From Methylococcaceae bacterium TMED69 (lineage in GTDB: Bacteria > Pseudomonadota > Gammaproteobacteria > Ga0077536), in the NCBI GenBank assembly GCA_002170535.1, contig NHDW01000006.1, forward strand, positions 1-40,442: DNA of 40,442 nucleotides. The letters are read 5' to 3'. Below the pieces are notes generated by a model, which worked only from the letters and a program-made list of their open reading frames with translations, ran no database searches and had not been told where the DNA came from. The position numbers and the translations under genes are program-made. Positions 23,986-33,800 of the stretch are shown here, one piece after another (position 1 is the stretch's first letter; each line of letters opens with the position of its first letter).

Positions 23986-24303
23986 TTAGCTATTGTTCGT
24001 TTTGACTTTTAGGGATATGTACTTCCACACCAGGTGTTTTCTACGAGCCATCTGTAAGGGAGTTGGATTTTGACCTGCAGCTCCATATTTTTTTTCTACA
24101 TAAACCAGGCTCGATTTAGAATAAAATTTTTTTCTTGCTTTTTTATATAATTTTCTAAATTTTCTCTTTGGACTCACATCTGATTCTGGGAGAACCGAAT
24201 TGATTGGAAGATTATTTTTCTTTGGAAAGAACGGTATTATTCCAATCTTAAGATATTCTAAAACAATTAATCCTTCAAAAGTTTTATCATCCATAGAAAA
24301 CAC
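23986..24303 (-). CDS. Small basic hypothetical protein
   Basis: 105 aa if started at GTG 24303, or 102 aa from the in-frame ATG at 24294; neither has a clear ribosome binding site. The N-terminus is hydrophobic (FEGLIVLEYLKIGIIPFF) and the rest basic (KRKFRKLYKKARKKFY). No family recognised. It is followed by a strong terminator and preceded by a 127-base AT-rich gap that may hold a promoter. Confidence 0.5.
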   Translation of the reverse strand: MFSMDDKTFEGLIVLEYLKIGIIPFFPKKNNLPINSVLPESDVSPKRKFRKLYKKARKKFYSKSSLVYVEKKYGAAGQNPTPLQMARRKHLVWKYISLKVKTNNS

Positions 24304-24430
24304 CGGAGAAGAAAGTTACTAAATCGACCCTTTGAACCCAGCCGATTTTTCACTTAAGTCTATTAATAAATTATAAATTTTGCGTTCAAAGTATTAATAA
24401 TTTACTTCCCTCTAATGGGTTGTACAACTC

Positions 24431-24736
24431 TTACGTAAATCTTCTTAATTTCGCCGGCACTTGTGACCTTTGGCGACCCATCATTTCTCTAGTTCCTGCG
24501 TCATTTTGGTGGGCTGCTCTTGTTGCTCCGTCACCATCTCTTGATTTCTTGATTTCCTCATTTAATCTAGTGATGAACCATCTTCGCTGCCATATCGGTA
24601 TATTATAGCACTCTACAAAACTAAAGCCCATATAATACATCATTAAAAACGCATGTTCTAGATATATCTCTTTGTCACTAGGATTCAGGCCAAAAAAATG
24701 CGGCCCCGAGCGGCATGGAGACCTCCGACTCCTCAA
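24431..24736 (-). CDS. 51: gp51-like baseplate hub assembly protein, probably made by frameshift from gp26
   Basis: The conserved part runs from SDKEIYLEHAFLMMYYMGF through IPIWQRRWFITRLNEEIKK. I recall this from the small gene after gp26 in T4-like phages, where T4 gene 51 sits; it also resembles the second part of tail assembly chaperones. The frame can be extended to a TTG at 24736, but residues before the GLNPSDK stretch only mirror gp26 codons in another frame, and no RBS or in-frame start lies between the gp26 stop and the conserved region. A T7 run in the overlap (24692-24698) allows a shift from gp26 into this frame. Likely product: a gp26-gp51 fusion, or a rare internal start. Confidence 0.6.
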   Translation of the reverse strand: MRSRRSPCRSGPHFFGLNPSDKEIYLEHAFLMMYYMGFSFVECYNIPIWQRRWFITRLNEEIKKSRDGDGATRAAHQNDAGTREMMGRQRSQVPAKLRRFT

Positions 24737-25535
24737 AACAGTGAGGACATCTCATATCAGACTTCATTTCGATACCTGGTTCGTTTTCGTCCATGTGTTT
24801 TCTGAGGGCTGTAGAAATTCTTGTTGGCATCTTTTGAACGAACATAGAAATCTTTGTGCGATCGTTGATGTCATTAACGGAAACAATCTGATTAGTATAC
24901 CTTGTTGTAATAAGATTATCGCCCTGGAATCCTTGTTTTCTTTTTCTTTCCTGCTGCTGTGTAATTGCGGCTTCATCCCTACCTGTTAAGTATCGATATC
25001 TAATGGTAATTTTATCGTCGATTTTGCACTCAAAAACATTTGCACCATCCGCAACTGGAGGATGCTGAAGCCTAGTGATTGGAAGCTCTGATAAATTGAA
25101 GTCTTGTTTTGATTTCTCTCCACACGACGGACAACCAACTTCCACGACATAGCTTGCGCCATATCCTGTAATTCTTAAGGCAGTCATGATTGCGTTTCGA
25201 TCTCCAATTAACAGGTCATCTGGATTGATAGATTTGTTAACAATACAAGATCTTAACAGTTCGGTAATAACCGTACCCTTCTTGATCAGTGCCTTTGAAG
25301 TCAAAATATCTTCTTCTCTGGCTGTCATCGCCCTAATTTCAATTGTCTCTTTGCCATATAGAGGAGAATCTATTGGGTAGACAACCCCTTTTGACGGAAG
25401 AGGAACAGATTCAGACGCAATATCTAAACCAAATTCATCTTTCATTATGTTTCCTACAGGTCCAGCCCAGCCTTGTGCCTGAGACTCTCCAGCATCACCT
25501 GAAAAAACATCATTTCCTTTTCTTCGTTTGGCCAT
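24678..25535 (-). CDS. 26: Baseplate hub protein, T4 gp26-like
   Basis: 285 aa. An N-terminal variable region is followed by the gp26-type core: PLPSKGVVYP, IEIRAMTAREEDIL, and LITGY/ITGYGASYV-type segments. Two zinc-ribbon-like pairs are present, CPSCGE (near 134) and CPHCFE (near 265), as in marine gp26 homologues. T4 gp26 is shorter (208 aa). ATG start with GGGAG upstream. Preceded by terminators after the tail tube gene and followed in another frame by the gp51-like frame, matching T4 order 26-51. Confidence 0.75.
   Translation of the reverse strand: MAKRRKGNDVFSGDAGESQAQGWAGPVGNIMKDEFGLDIASESVPLPSKGVVYPIDSPLYGKETIEIRAMTAREEDILTSKALIKKGTVITELLRSCIVNKSINPDDLLIGDRNAIMTALRITGYGASYVVEVGCPSCGEKSKQDFNLSELPITRLQHPPVADGANVFECKIDDKITIRYRYLTGRDEAAITQQQERKRKQGFQGDNLITTRYTNQIVSVNDINDRTKISMFVQKMPTRISTALRKHMDENEPGIEMKSDMRCPHCFEESEVSMPLGAAFFWPES
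24692..24698 (-). promoter_or_regulatory. Candidate frameshift site (T7 run)
   Basis: The gp26 codons GCA TTT TTT TGG read through seven T residues just before its TAG (24680-24678). A +1 (or -2) shift here continues into the gp51-like frame as ...AAFFGLNPSDK. Short GGCC blocks flank the run and could form a small stem. Polymerase slippage on T7 would have the same effect. Confidence 0.45.
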
Positions 25536-25611
25536 TTGTACTCCCTTAACTTAAAAAAATTATTTACTCGAACTTGAAATTTAATTCAACATAAATAAGT
25601 ATGTAGAAACG

Positions 25612-25638
25612 AAAAATCCCTATAGTGAATCTATAGGG
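25612..25638 (-). terminator. Intrinsic terminator in the tail tube-gp26 gap
   Basis: Perfect 8-bp stem (arms 25618-25625 and 25631-25638, CCCTATAG/CTATAGGG), 5-base loop, then ATTTTT on the minus strand. Confidence 0.8.
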
Positions 25639-25644
25639 AAAAAG

Positions 25645-25707
25645 TTGCTTTGTATACAAAAAAAGCAAAATATATAAAACAGGCACCCTCCTCTTTTACG
25701 AAGAGGA
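25645..25707 (-). terminator. Two further hairpins after the tail tube gene
   Basis: Hairpin TCCTCTT/AAGAGGA (25707-25701 with 25695-25689) followed by TGTTTT, and hairpin TTGCTTT/AAAGCAA (25668-25662 with 25651-25645). With the next stem they make three hairpins in a row in a 202-base gene-free gap. The first is a probable weak terminator; the role of the second is unclear. Confidence 0.5.
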
Positions 25708-25737
25708 TACCGGTTTTACTTTTTTTAAGAAAAGTTA

Positions 25738-26226
25738 TCAGTACTGAAGCACACAGTTATCAAATCTGATGGACAAGCTAATTTCCATTGGTGCGCCGTC
25801 TTCGTATGATAGATCTCCAAAAGATGCGTTTGTTAGGAAGCATCCTTTGATATCCCATAATTCAATAACGGTCCCGATGGGGTCTACTAATTTAAGCTGG
25901 CAGTCTCTTTTATAGAAATCTGCATAGCCTGCACGACCTGAAACGGATTCGTAATGAGTTCTTACCCATTCCATAACCTGTTGTGCACCTGATGGCGCGA
26001 TTGGATCGTGAAGAGTTACACTTAAAGCATCAAAGTTTGCTTTTCCTGCAACGTAGCGTCTGCTGTTCATGAATTGAATTTCTTGTTCTTCAATAGTGAT
26101 GTTAGGACGCGCTGCAGTTTTAATCAGGAAAGAATCTAAACCTTCGATTGCGAAAATCCACCTATTCTTTCTTTTAGGTTCAAACTTATTTGGTAGCATG
26201 TCCTGTACGGATAATGTTTCAGCCAT
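25738..26226 (-). CDS. 19: Tail tube protein, T4 gp19-like
   Basis: 162 aa, almost the length of T4 gp19 (163). Forms the inner tube through which DNA passes. KNRWIFAIEGLDSFLIKTAA, ITIEEQEI, and the C-terminal ISLSIRFDNCVLQY match the family pattern of a beta-sandwich subunit. ATG start with CAGGAG. Position directly after the sheath genes agrees with T4 order 18-19. Followed by a cluster of hairpins, as expected for an abundant late mRNA. Confidence 0.88.
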   Translation of the reverse strand: MAETLSVQDMLPNKFEPKRKNRWIFAIEGLDSFLIKTAARPNITIEEQEIQFMNSRRYVAGKANFDALSVTLHDPIAPSGAQQVMEWVRTHYESVSGRAGYADFYKRDCQLKLVDPIGTVIELWDIKGCFLTNASFGDLSYEDGAPMEISLSIRFDNCVLQY

Positions 26227-26273
26227 TTTTTAACTCCTGTCAATTTTGTGCTTATTAATAACTATTACGTTCC

Positions 26274-29200
26274 TTAAATCTCTGTGCCAGCATTTGTAAC
26301 AACAAAGTCTAGAGATATAAATTCTACAGCTCTTGTTGGTTGCAAATAGATTTTCCCACGAACTGTGTTGTTTTCAACATCTTGTTGTGTAGTTGTCGTA
26401 GTGTCAATCACAACCTTAAATCTATCTAGACCCTGCTGAGCTTGGATAGTTGTAAGAATCGGTTGAACAGCTGCAGAAAATCTTGCGAGTGTTGTGTCTC
26501 GGTTTGGTTCGAAAAGAATTTTGTTTGCAACCTTCTTAACTTTTCTTCTAATATCGATTAGAAGACGCCTTACGTTAACCCTGTCTAGAGAAGACTGAGC
26601 TTGAAGCAAGGTTTTTTGGCCGAAAACAACCACTCCTTCAGAGGTTGGGAACGATGTAATAGGATTAATATCAACCTCGTAAAGAGCATCCATGTTGATT
26701 CGCGAAAGTTTTACCTGAGATTCTAGTGCAGAAGACAATGCGCCTCGAGTAAAACCAGCTGGCGCGAACCAGGGATGTGCGACCGTGTCGTTTAGGGACA
26801 ATGCCCCTAATACTGAAACCGATGGAGGAGTACGAACGTTTGAGTTTGTATCCGCGTCGACAACAACGACATCGGGGAAATATGCTGCAGCAAACGAGGT
26901 ATCTAAGTTTCTATCTTGAAGCTTTGATACAGTGTTTGCAACACTGATTTCCTGAACACTTCCTGTAACTATGTTTGAATCAAGTGTTCCAGCGTGTTCA
27001 CACTCTTGAATATCCATGACATAAAGAGCATCGAATCTTTCTTCCGTTCTGTCGATAGCATAATCGGTGATTCCAGGCTCTCTAATTCCAGGGATTGCAA
27101 GAATCTGTACATCAACATCGGATTTTTCAGCCATAATATCTAAGGCTTTTCTGTATGCTGCGACCGTACTGGCTTCAGCACCGCCCAATGTTGTGGCGTT
27201 TGCCATTTCTCTATGAGCAGCTGGATTTGTCATTTCAGAAATATCTTTACTATAAATGTTTAATCCATCAAAGCCGGCTTGCATAAAGAAACTAAACTTG
27301 TAATATCTTCTGGATGCCTGCTGAGCAAAATCTTTAGAAACATCTAAGAATCTATATCCATTTGCTGCTGTTTTGTGCGTTTCGCCATTGGTCTCCACCA
27401 TGTCTCCAGCGCCTGGAGCAGAGCCGGAACGACAATATACTGCCTCAACCCATTCACGAGGATCAACAGCATTTGCTGTACTTGCAGACTTACATTTTGC
27501 CCAGACACGTTCCAGTGTAAACATGTTGTAGTTATATAGGTCTGAATCCAGGTTTGTTCCGCCGGCTGTAGCTGCTGTGTTTTCATTAGCTCCAACAAGT
27601 GCGGGGTACGTACCGTATGATGGGAAATATTTTGTAAAGTTATCAATTATTGATGCATGTACAGTAGACTTGTTAAGTTCATCTGCTCTATCCTGAAGCT
27701 CAAATTGTGTTCCCCAGAAATATCTAGACTCAACTTTAGAAGTGCTTCCTTTACCTTGGGTAACATTCGTTCTAAGTGGAACCGGAGGTTCTCTAACACC
27801 GTCATCAAGATTTGCCTCTGTAATACCAGCTACTGAAGAGTTGTCCAGCGCGCCTAAGGGCTTGGTACCATCGATTGCAAGGTGTTTTTTACCTCTAAAT
27901 CCTAACGGAAGCGCCGTAGGCTCCATAACCGCATTTTCAATATCATCAACAACCTCAATTCTTACGTATTGAGATCTATTTGGATATAGTCCATCGATAA
28001 CTAATTTTTGATTTGCGGTCTGTTTGTCAAAATCAAAGTACACGTTTTGAGTTCCGATAAGTCTGGCAATATACCTTTCTGACGATGGATTAAGATCTAC
28101 GCCGGTATATTTTTCTAAAATTGCCAATTCTTCGTCGGAATCGGAATAGCTTCGAATGTATAGATCGAATGATCCGTAATCAGAAACAGGGTCAGTCGAT
28201 TTTTTGACATTAGCAATAGAGATTTTGTACTGTGTGTTTCCTGCGGTTCCAGCATCTAGAGCGTGGAATCTAAACAGGTTTTTCGGAGCTGTACCCAAAG
28301 TCTGAGAGATGACATATGGAGAGATTGCGTGCTTGAACCTATCCTCGAAACCCTCAAAGTTAGGATTATAATGCGTACTGCTACCCATAGTGTCTCTGGC
28401 CAAAGATCCGGATTGGAGGAGAAGTCTGTGATAAACATCTACAAACTTTTCATCGGCCGTGCTAGTTCCGCCTATGTCTCTTGCAGCAATTCCGCAAATA
28501 TGAGATGGGACATCATAGTGAGCGTATAAAAGGTGTCCAGTTTCCTCAATTTTTGTTGGGTCAGTGTTAAAGACCTTTGAGAAATAGTTTGGACTCTTTG
28601 GATTCATAGAGGCAGTAAGAATCGCCTGGTGTTTAGATGTGTTTGTAAATCCATTCAGGAACATTACAAAGTTTTCGTCACCATTTGCTCTTAAATCTAC
28701 GCATCCAACCTGGTGTCCAGCGTCATAGCTAGCTCCAAAGTCATCATAAGCAAACGAAGAAACTGAGTCTAATCTGCTTCCGTTCCACCCAGATAATCCT
28801 AGAGCACAACCAGAAGCAACCATTATAACACCTCTTAGAATCGGGTTGTCACCAGAAGTCAATCCAGATCCAGACATATATCCAGAACTGTTTTTATCTT
28901 CCATAACCGCGGAGAGGAAGTATGTACGACCTAATCCTGCAGCTAATCCAGCAACGTCTGTTTCTGAAAGCGTTAATGCGGTTTTTGTTGAATCGGCGTC
29001 ATCATCTAGGATTGTTACAACTCCGGCGGCCCATTTTACAACTAGCTGATCACTATAAGCCGCGGCTGCTGACGCTAACGTTGCACTAGTATGACCACGA
29101 GCAGTAACTGCAGTTGGAGTATTCTCTGCTGGGGTTGCTCCGGTAAGATGATCTGCAACTGCTTCCGCTACACCGGCAGCCGTAGTGACGCCAGAAATAT

Positions 29201-30797
29201 CAATCTGTCCAGTGTCTGTTCCTAAGACAAACACGCGAGTAACGCCACCAAAGACAATCGAGAATGACGAATTTTCTAAAGGGACACCCGTAAATGTCAA
29301 AGTAGAAGAATCGGCAGCCCCGCCGGTGAAGTTAACATCCGTCCCTGCGGTTGTGTATCCTGATCCTTGGACTGTTGCAACAGTACCTGACTGTAAAGAA
29401 GTAAAAGAGATTTTGGCATCATTTCCATAATCTGCTGTACCACCGCCACTATTGTAAGTATTGCCGGAATCACTAGTCAACGTTACTGTAGAAGTTCCAG
29501 AGGCAGAAATACCCGAGATGAGATCTACTGATGTTTTAATATTTGTACCGGTGGCGGTTGCGTTATGACCAACAATAAATCCAGCTACAGTATTAGCTGC
29601 GGCGTTGGCTGTTATTGTAGTAGCTGCGCCACCAGGTTTGGTTACAATCAATGTTGAAGCACTGGTTGCATTTCCCGCTGTGGCAGACTGGACTGCAGTA
29701 GCGCCGGCGCCGGAAGCGTTGGCGGCGAGTTTGTCTGCTTGGTTGGCACCAGAGTCAATGACCGACAAGCGAGAAGTAGTATCTTGCACTGCTCCACCCC
29801 ATCTTCCTGGGTTACCCCAGTATCCTGACATTGATTGAGAACCGCGGAACTGAATTTTAACACCACGGTTTGCACTGTCGGTTAGTACCTGAGCAACCAA
29901 AACACTGTCTAAATCGCCGCCACCAGTTGAAGCAGATATCTTCCAATCAGAACCGTATTTAATGGTTGCTGCATATGAGTTATTAGATGTTTTTCCGTTT
30001 GTGGCAGGGTCGAAAGATGAATCTCTTTTTATTGCTTGAACTATTAGGTTTGCTACCTGTTCAACTGTAAGATTACCTCCACCACCATCTTGGATGGATA
30101 ATTCGACTTTTGCTCCAGTAACAGTGTTTCCAGAAATGTCGGCTTCTTTTCTTAATGTAATATCATGTGTTGCTAACTGTGTGCCTGCAGAATCAGTAAA
30201 TCCGGTTGGAAACGTAATTCTAATAATCATGTCATCCAACAGGTTATTGTTTGGCATGGTAATATAAAGACCACCACCAGAAGCACTTGTTCCTGCAGAG
30301 ATAACTCCACCATCACCAGTCTTAAGTTTAGTACCGTCGACGCCGGCGATTGTCAGAGTTGGTTTAGCATCTGTAGTTACTGCATTTGCAGCAGCTTGAA
30401 CTTCGCTAGATACCGTTGCAGTAGCGTAAGGATTAACCCCTGTATTACCATTTGCTTGTATCTGTTGTCCACCAACCGTGAAACCAGCATTTGTTACTGT
30501 TCCATCTGTATTTCTTTGTTTTCCGTCACCAATTCCAAGAACTCTAAGATAAGTTCCTGCTCTTGCGTTTCGCATCCACTCCGAAACAGCCATTGGTCCG
30601 AATAATTTACCATCCGTTCCTCCGAATTTCGTTACGAAGTCCTTGTACGTCGCAAATGTTACTGGGACGAAAGCCGGCCCCTTCTGGGCAGTTCCGATAA
30701 CACCCGCAGGAATTCCTTGAGGTGAAACGGTGCCAGGACCCGAAAGATCAATTTCTCTTGTAGTAACACCTGGACTTTTAAAAACTTGTTCAGCCAT
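26274..30797 (-). CDS. 18: Tail sheath protein, T4 gp18-like, with large insertion
   Basis: 1507 aa, more than twice T4 gp18 (659). The N-terminus MAEQVFKSPGVTTREIDLS and the C-terminal 450 residues (LDRVNVRRLLIDIRRKVKK to FISLDFVVTNAGTEI) are standard sheath domains. Between about residues 110 and 645 lies a Thr/Ser/Ala/Gly-rich region of probable beta-sandwich domains not present at this size in the neighbouring sheath. In T4 the insert domains of gp18 face outward, so this region would probably coat the tail surface. ATG start with AGGAG. Paralogue of the gene immediately upstream, and complete at both ends. Confidence 0.88.
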   Translation of the reverse strand: MAEQVFKSPGVTTREIDLSGPGTVSPQGIPAGVIGTAQKGPAFVPVTFATYKDFVTKFGGTDGKLFGPMAVSEWMRNARAGTYLRVLGIGDGKQRNTDGTVTNAGFTVGGQQIQANGNTGVNPYATATVSSEVQAAANAVTTDAKPTLTIAGVDGTKLKTGDGGVISAGTSASGGGLYITMPNNNLLDDMIIRITFPTGFTDSAGTQLATHDITLRKEADISGNTVTGAKVELSIQDGGGGNLTVEQVANLIVQAIKRDSSFDPATNGKTSNNSYAATIKYGSDWKISASTGGGDLDSVLVAQVLTDSANRGVKIQFRGSQSMSGYWGNPGRWGGAVQDTTSRLSVIDSGANQADKLAANASGAGATAVQSATAGNATSASTLIVTKPGGAATTITANAAANTVAGFIVGHNATATGTNIKTSVDLISGISASGTSTVTLTSDSGNTYNSGGGTADYGNDAKISFTSLQSGTVATVQGSGYTTAGTDVNFTGGAADSSTLTFTGVPLENSSFSIVFGGVTRVFVLGTDTGQIDISGVTTAAGVAEAVADHLTGATPAENTPTAVTARGHTSATLASAAAAYSDQLVVKWAAGVVTILDDDADSTKTALTLSETDVAGLAAGLGRTYFLSAVMEDKNSSGYMSGSGLTSGDNPILRGVIMVASGCALGLSGWNGSRLDSVSSFAYDDFGASYDAGHQVGCVDLRANGDENFVMFLNGFTNTSKHQAILTASMNPKSPNYFSKVFNTDPTKIEETGHLLYAHYDVPSHICGIAARDIGGTSTADEKFVDVYHRLLLQSGSLARDTMGSSTHYNPNFEGFEDRFKHAISPYVISQTLGTAPKNLFRFHALDAGTAGNTQYKISIANVKKSTDPVSDYGSFDLYIRSYSDSDEELAILEKYTGVDLNPSSERYIARLIGTQNVYFDFDKQTANQKLVIDGLYPNRSQYVRIEVVDDIENAVMEPTALPLGFRGKKHLAIDGTKPLGALDNSSVAGITEANLDDGVREPPVPLRTNVTQGKGSTSKVESRYFWGTQFELQDRADELNKSTVHASIIDNFTKYFPSYGTYPALVGANENTAATAGGTNLDSDLYNYNMFTLERVWAKCKSASTANAVDPREWVEAVYCRSGSAPGAGDMVETNGETHKTAANGYRFLDVSKDFAQQASRRYYKFSFFMQAGFDGLNIYSKDISEMTNPAAHREMANATTLGGAEASTVAAYRKALDIMAEKSDVDVQILAIPGIREPGITDYAIDRTEERFDALYVMDIQECEHAGTLDSNIVTGSVQEISVANTVSKLQDRNLDTSFAAAYFPDVVVVDADTNSNVRTPPSVSVLGALSLNDTVAHPWFAPAGFTRGALSSALESQVKLSRINMDALYEVDINPITSFPTSEGVVVFGQKTLLQAQSSLDRVNVRRLLIDIRRKVKKVANKILFEPNRDTTLARFSAAVQPILTTIQAQQGLDRFKVVIDTTTTTQQDVENNTVRGKIYLQPTRAVEFISLDFVVTNAGTEI

Positions 30798-30828
30798 AAT
30801 TTAAGCTCCTATATCTGTTTCATAAGTA

Positions 30829-33800
30829 TTATTCAAAAGCAACACCCGCATTAGTAATAATAAAATCTATTGAAATAAATTCAATTGCTCTGGTCGGAAC
30901 GACCACGATTTTACCATTTAGGCGGTTTTCTTCTCTGTCTTGCTCAGTATTGTTTGTATCATCCATAATAACCCTGAATGACTCGATGCCTGCCTGTGCT
31001 TGAATAAGCGCAAGTCTTGGCGCAGCGAGATTAACAAATCGCTGTCTTGTTTCAGGAGTATTTTGTTCGAAGAGGATAAGGTTTGCAATCTCGATGATTT
31101 GACGCTTAACTTCCAGAAGAAGTCTTCTAACATTCACTCTATCTAGAGCAGATTTTGCCATTTGCAGCGTTTTCTGACCAAAGATTACAAATCCACCATC
31201 TGGGAATGTTGCAATTGGGTTGATTCTTGATTCATATAACGTATCTCTATCGCCAGAAGAAAGTCTTACTTTCACGTTTTCAACAAACGTTAATCCACCG
31301 CGGTTGAAACCAGCTGGTGCGAACCAAGGATAAGATACCGAATCGTTGTATCCTAGAGCCCCTAATGCCGCAATAGAGGGCGGAACAAGGACGCGTCTGT
31401 TATTAACCGGATCAGTAATGAATACATCTGGGAAATAAGTTGCCGTGTAGTTGTTGTCAAACACTCTTCCTTCCAGCGCTTCTGCCGTTTGATCAACATC
31501 TGGCGTTCCAGATGAGTTAATGAACAATCTGTTTCCAGATTCATCGTACGATGCAACGTCCATCAGATACATAGCCATAGAGTAGTCTCTAGTCCTGTTA
31601 GAGGCATAGTCCGTAACATAAGAGTCCCTGATATTAGGCACAGCAAGAAGGTTAGTTTTAACGGTCATAGAGTCAGTCATAATCTCAATGGCTTTTCTAT
31701 AAGAAGCGATCACATTGTTTTTCTTACCAGAACCAGAAAGCTTGCCGTCATCTGATCCCGAAAGCGCTAATCCACCGGTGAAGTCGTCGCCGGCTTTACC
31801 ACCGTATGTAGACTCGGTTGAAGAAGATTGATCGTTTAGTACAGAGATATCGGGGTCAAGAATATTGAGTCCGTCAAATCCACCATAGAAAATATTGTTG
31901 AATTTCGCAAAGCTTGTAAACCTATTAAATACAACCGAAGATGAATTTACTAGGGTTGCCAAAGAAATACGTTCAACCTCACTAATAGGATCTTTAACCG
32001 TGTAGGTTTTCGCATCTACAACACCATTTCGTAAATATGAAGCGTCTAGCATGTGTTCTGCAGCAGATCCTGTAACAGCCGAAATATGACCGTTACCATC
32101 TAGCGGATTGTACAGCGCAACTTTTGCCAAAGAAAACTTATTGTTGTTGAATGTATCGGCTTCGCCCTCATCGTGTAAAACATCAAGCTTATCAATGCCG
32201 TGAAACTTTGTGTACGCCTTGATAAGAGGATTCGGCTTTTGGGTCACATTTGCATTTAGTGGGTTAGAACCGATTTTTTCAAACTGTACTCCCCAATAAA
32301 GTCTAGCATCGATTCTTTCCTTGGACCCTTTTGCTCCTACATAATCAGGAGTGGAGGACAGCGCGCTCTTCGTGCACTTAAATCTCATTGGGATAGGTGG
32401 AAGCATCGCTCCATTGTGACCAGTGTTAGCATCGGATTTTTGAATTCCAGCACCAACGCCTACAAGCCTTGGAGAGGTGGTTGCACCGCCTTGCGTGTAA
32501 ATTCCAAGTGGGTTTGTTTTTAACACTGGAACACCTTTAAACCCAAAGGGAAGCGCTTCGTATGGAACTTCTCTCCTATAAATAGCGTCATCGATGACAA
32601 TTCTTACTCTTAAACTCTTGTTTGGATATTTTCCGGAAATAACAAGTCTTCTTTCGTCCTCGTCTGCGGCATCGAAGTTGTATTTTACCTTTTTGTCTCC
32701 AATCATTCTTCCAATAAATCTTTCCGATTTTGGATCTAATGTAACGTTTGTGTATCTCTCAAGGATTTCAGGATTTTGATCTGTGTCTTCAAAATCTCTA
32801 ATTTGCACCTCGAAAGTTCCGTATTTGTAGTTTGGATCTGTAGATGCTCTTAAGTTATCAATTGAAACTTTCCATTTGGAGTTTGCGTAATCTCCATCAC
32901 TTAGTGCTTCAAAATGGAACAGGTTGAACTCTAGTTTTCCAAATGGTTGAGAAATAAACTTAGTAGTTTTCGGTGCTTGGTATCTTGTATCAAATCTTCC
33001 ATATAGATCTCTAAACATTCTAGATGGAGCTGTGTTTATACCGGTCCAAGAGCTAGGAAGCACCGAACTCGTGTTTGTTGAGCCAGACATAATTGCAATT
33101 TTTCCGGCTGAGTCTGCAACAATTGTTGCCAAAGAATCTTCAACTGGTAAATCCAAGTAAAGCAGGTGCTTTTCTCTTTGAAACATTTTTGGATCAGTGT
33201 TTAAAACTTTTCCGATATAGTTTACGTTGTCTGGGTTTAAAGAAGCGGAGTATATTCTAGATCTTGTTAGCTGAGCTGCTGCTGCTTTCCCTCCAAACTT
33301 TGCCTCGTTGGTAGCTAAAACAAGCTTAAATGTACTATCTTCATCTGTCGTGATTTTTGCTAATCCGTCGGCTGGAAGTGCAGATACACTCGAGAATTCT
33401 TTGTCTCCGTCGTCGACAAAGAATACTGATCCAGTAGTCGTGAAAAGCATTGCTCGAACGATTGGAACATCGGTATCAGCATCTGGAGTGTTGTCTGTTT
33501 CACGAATTGCAGGGAAGGAATCATTGTCCGTAAAGATCGGAAATCCAGCATCTGCATTAGCTGGAATGGTGTGGATCGCAGTAATAAACTGGACGTTTCC
33601 ACCACACTGAGGGTTTGTGAGTCCTCCGCCACCGTTTACTATGGTTCCGTCATTTGCAGCGAGTGCACTGGTAGTTGAAAGGTTTGATTCCATTCCGATT
33701 TTAAAACCGGCATTTTTAACGTATCCAAAATCGACAGTGTTTAAAATGTCAGATTCCGATGTATTAGCTCCTGCTCCGAGAACACGCATGAAAGTAACTG

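Noticed and set aside
25588-25600. ACATAAATAAG on the plus strand resembling a T4 late promoter
   Set aside because: It would transcribe into the antisense of the tail tube gene; no plus-strand gene lies downstream, and the region is AT-rich.
25618-25638. CACTATAGGGA resembling the end of a T7 RNA polymerase promoter
   Set aside because: Only the 3' part matches; the sequence is explained as one arm of a perfect terminator hairpin, and no single-subunit RNA polymerase gene is visible.
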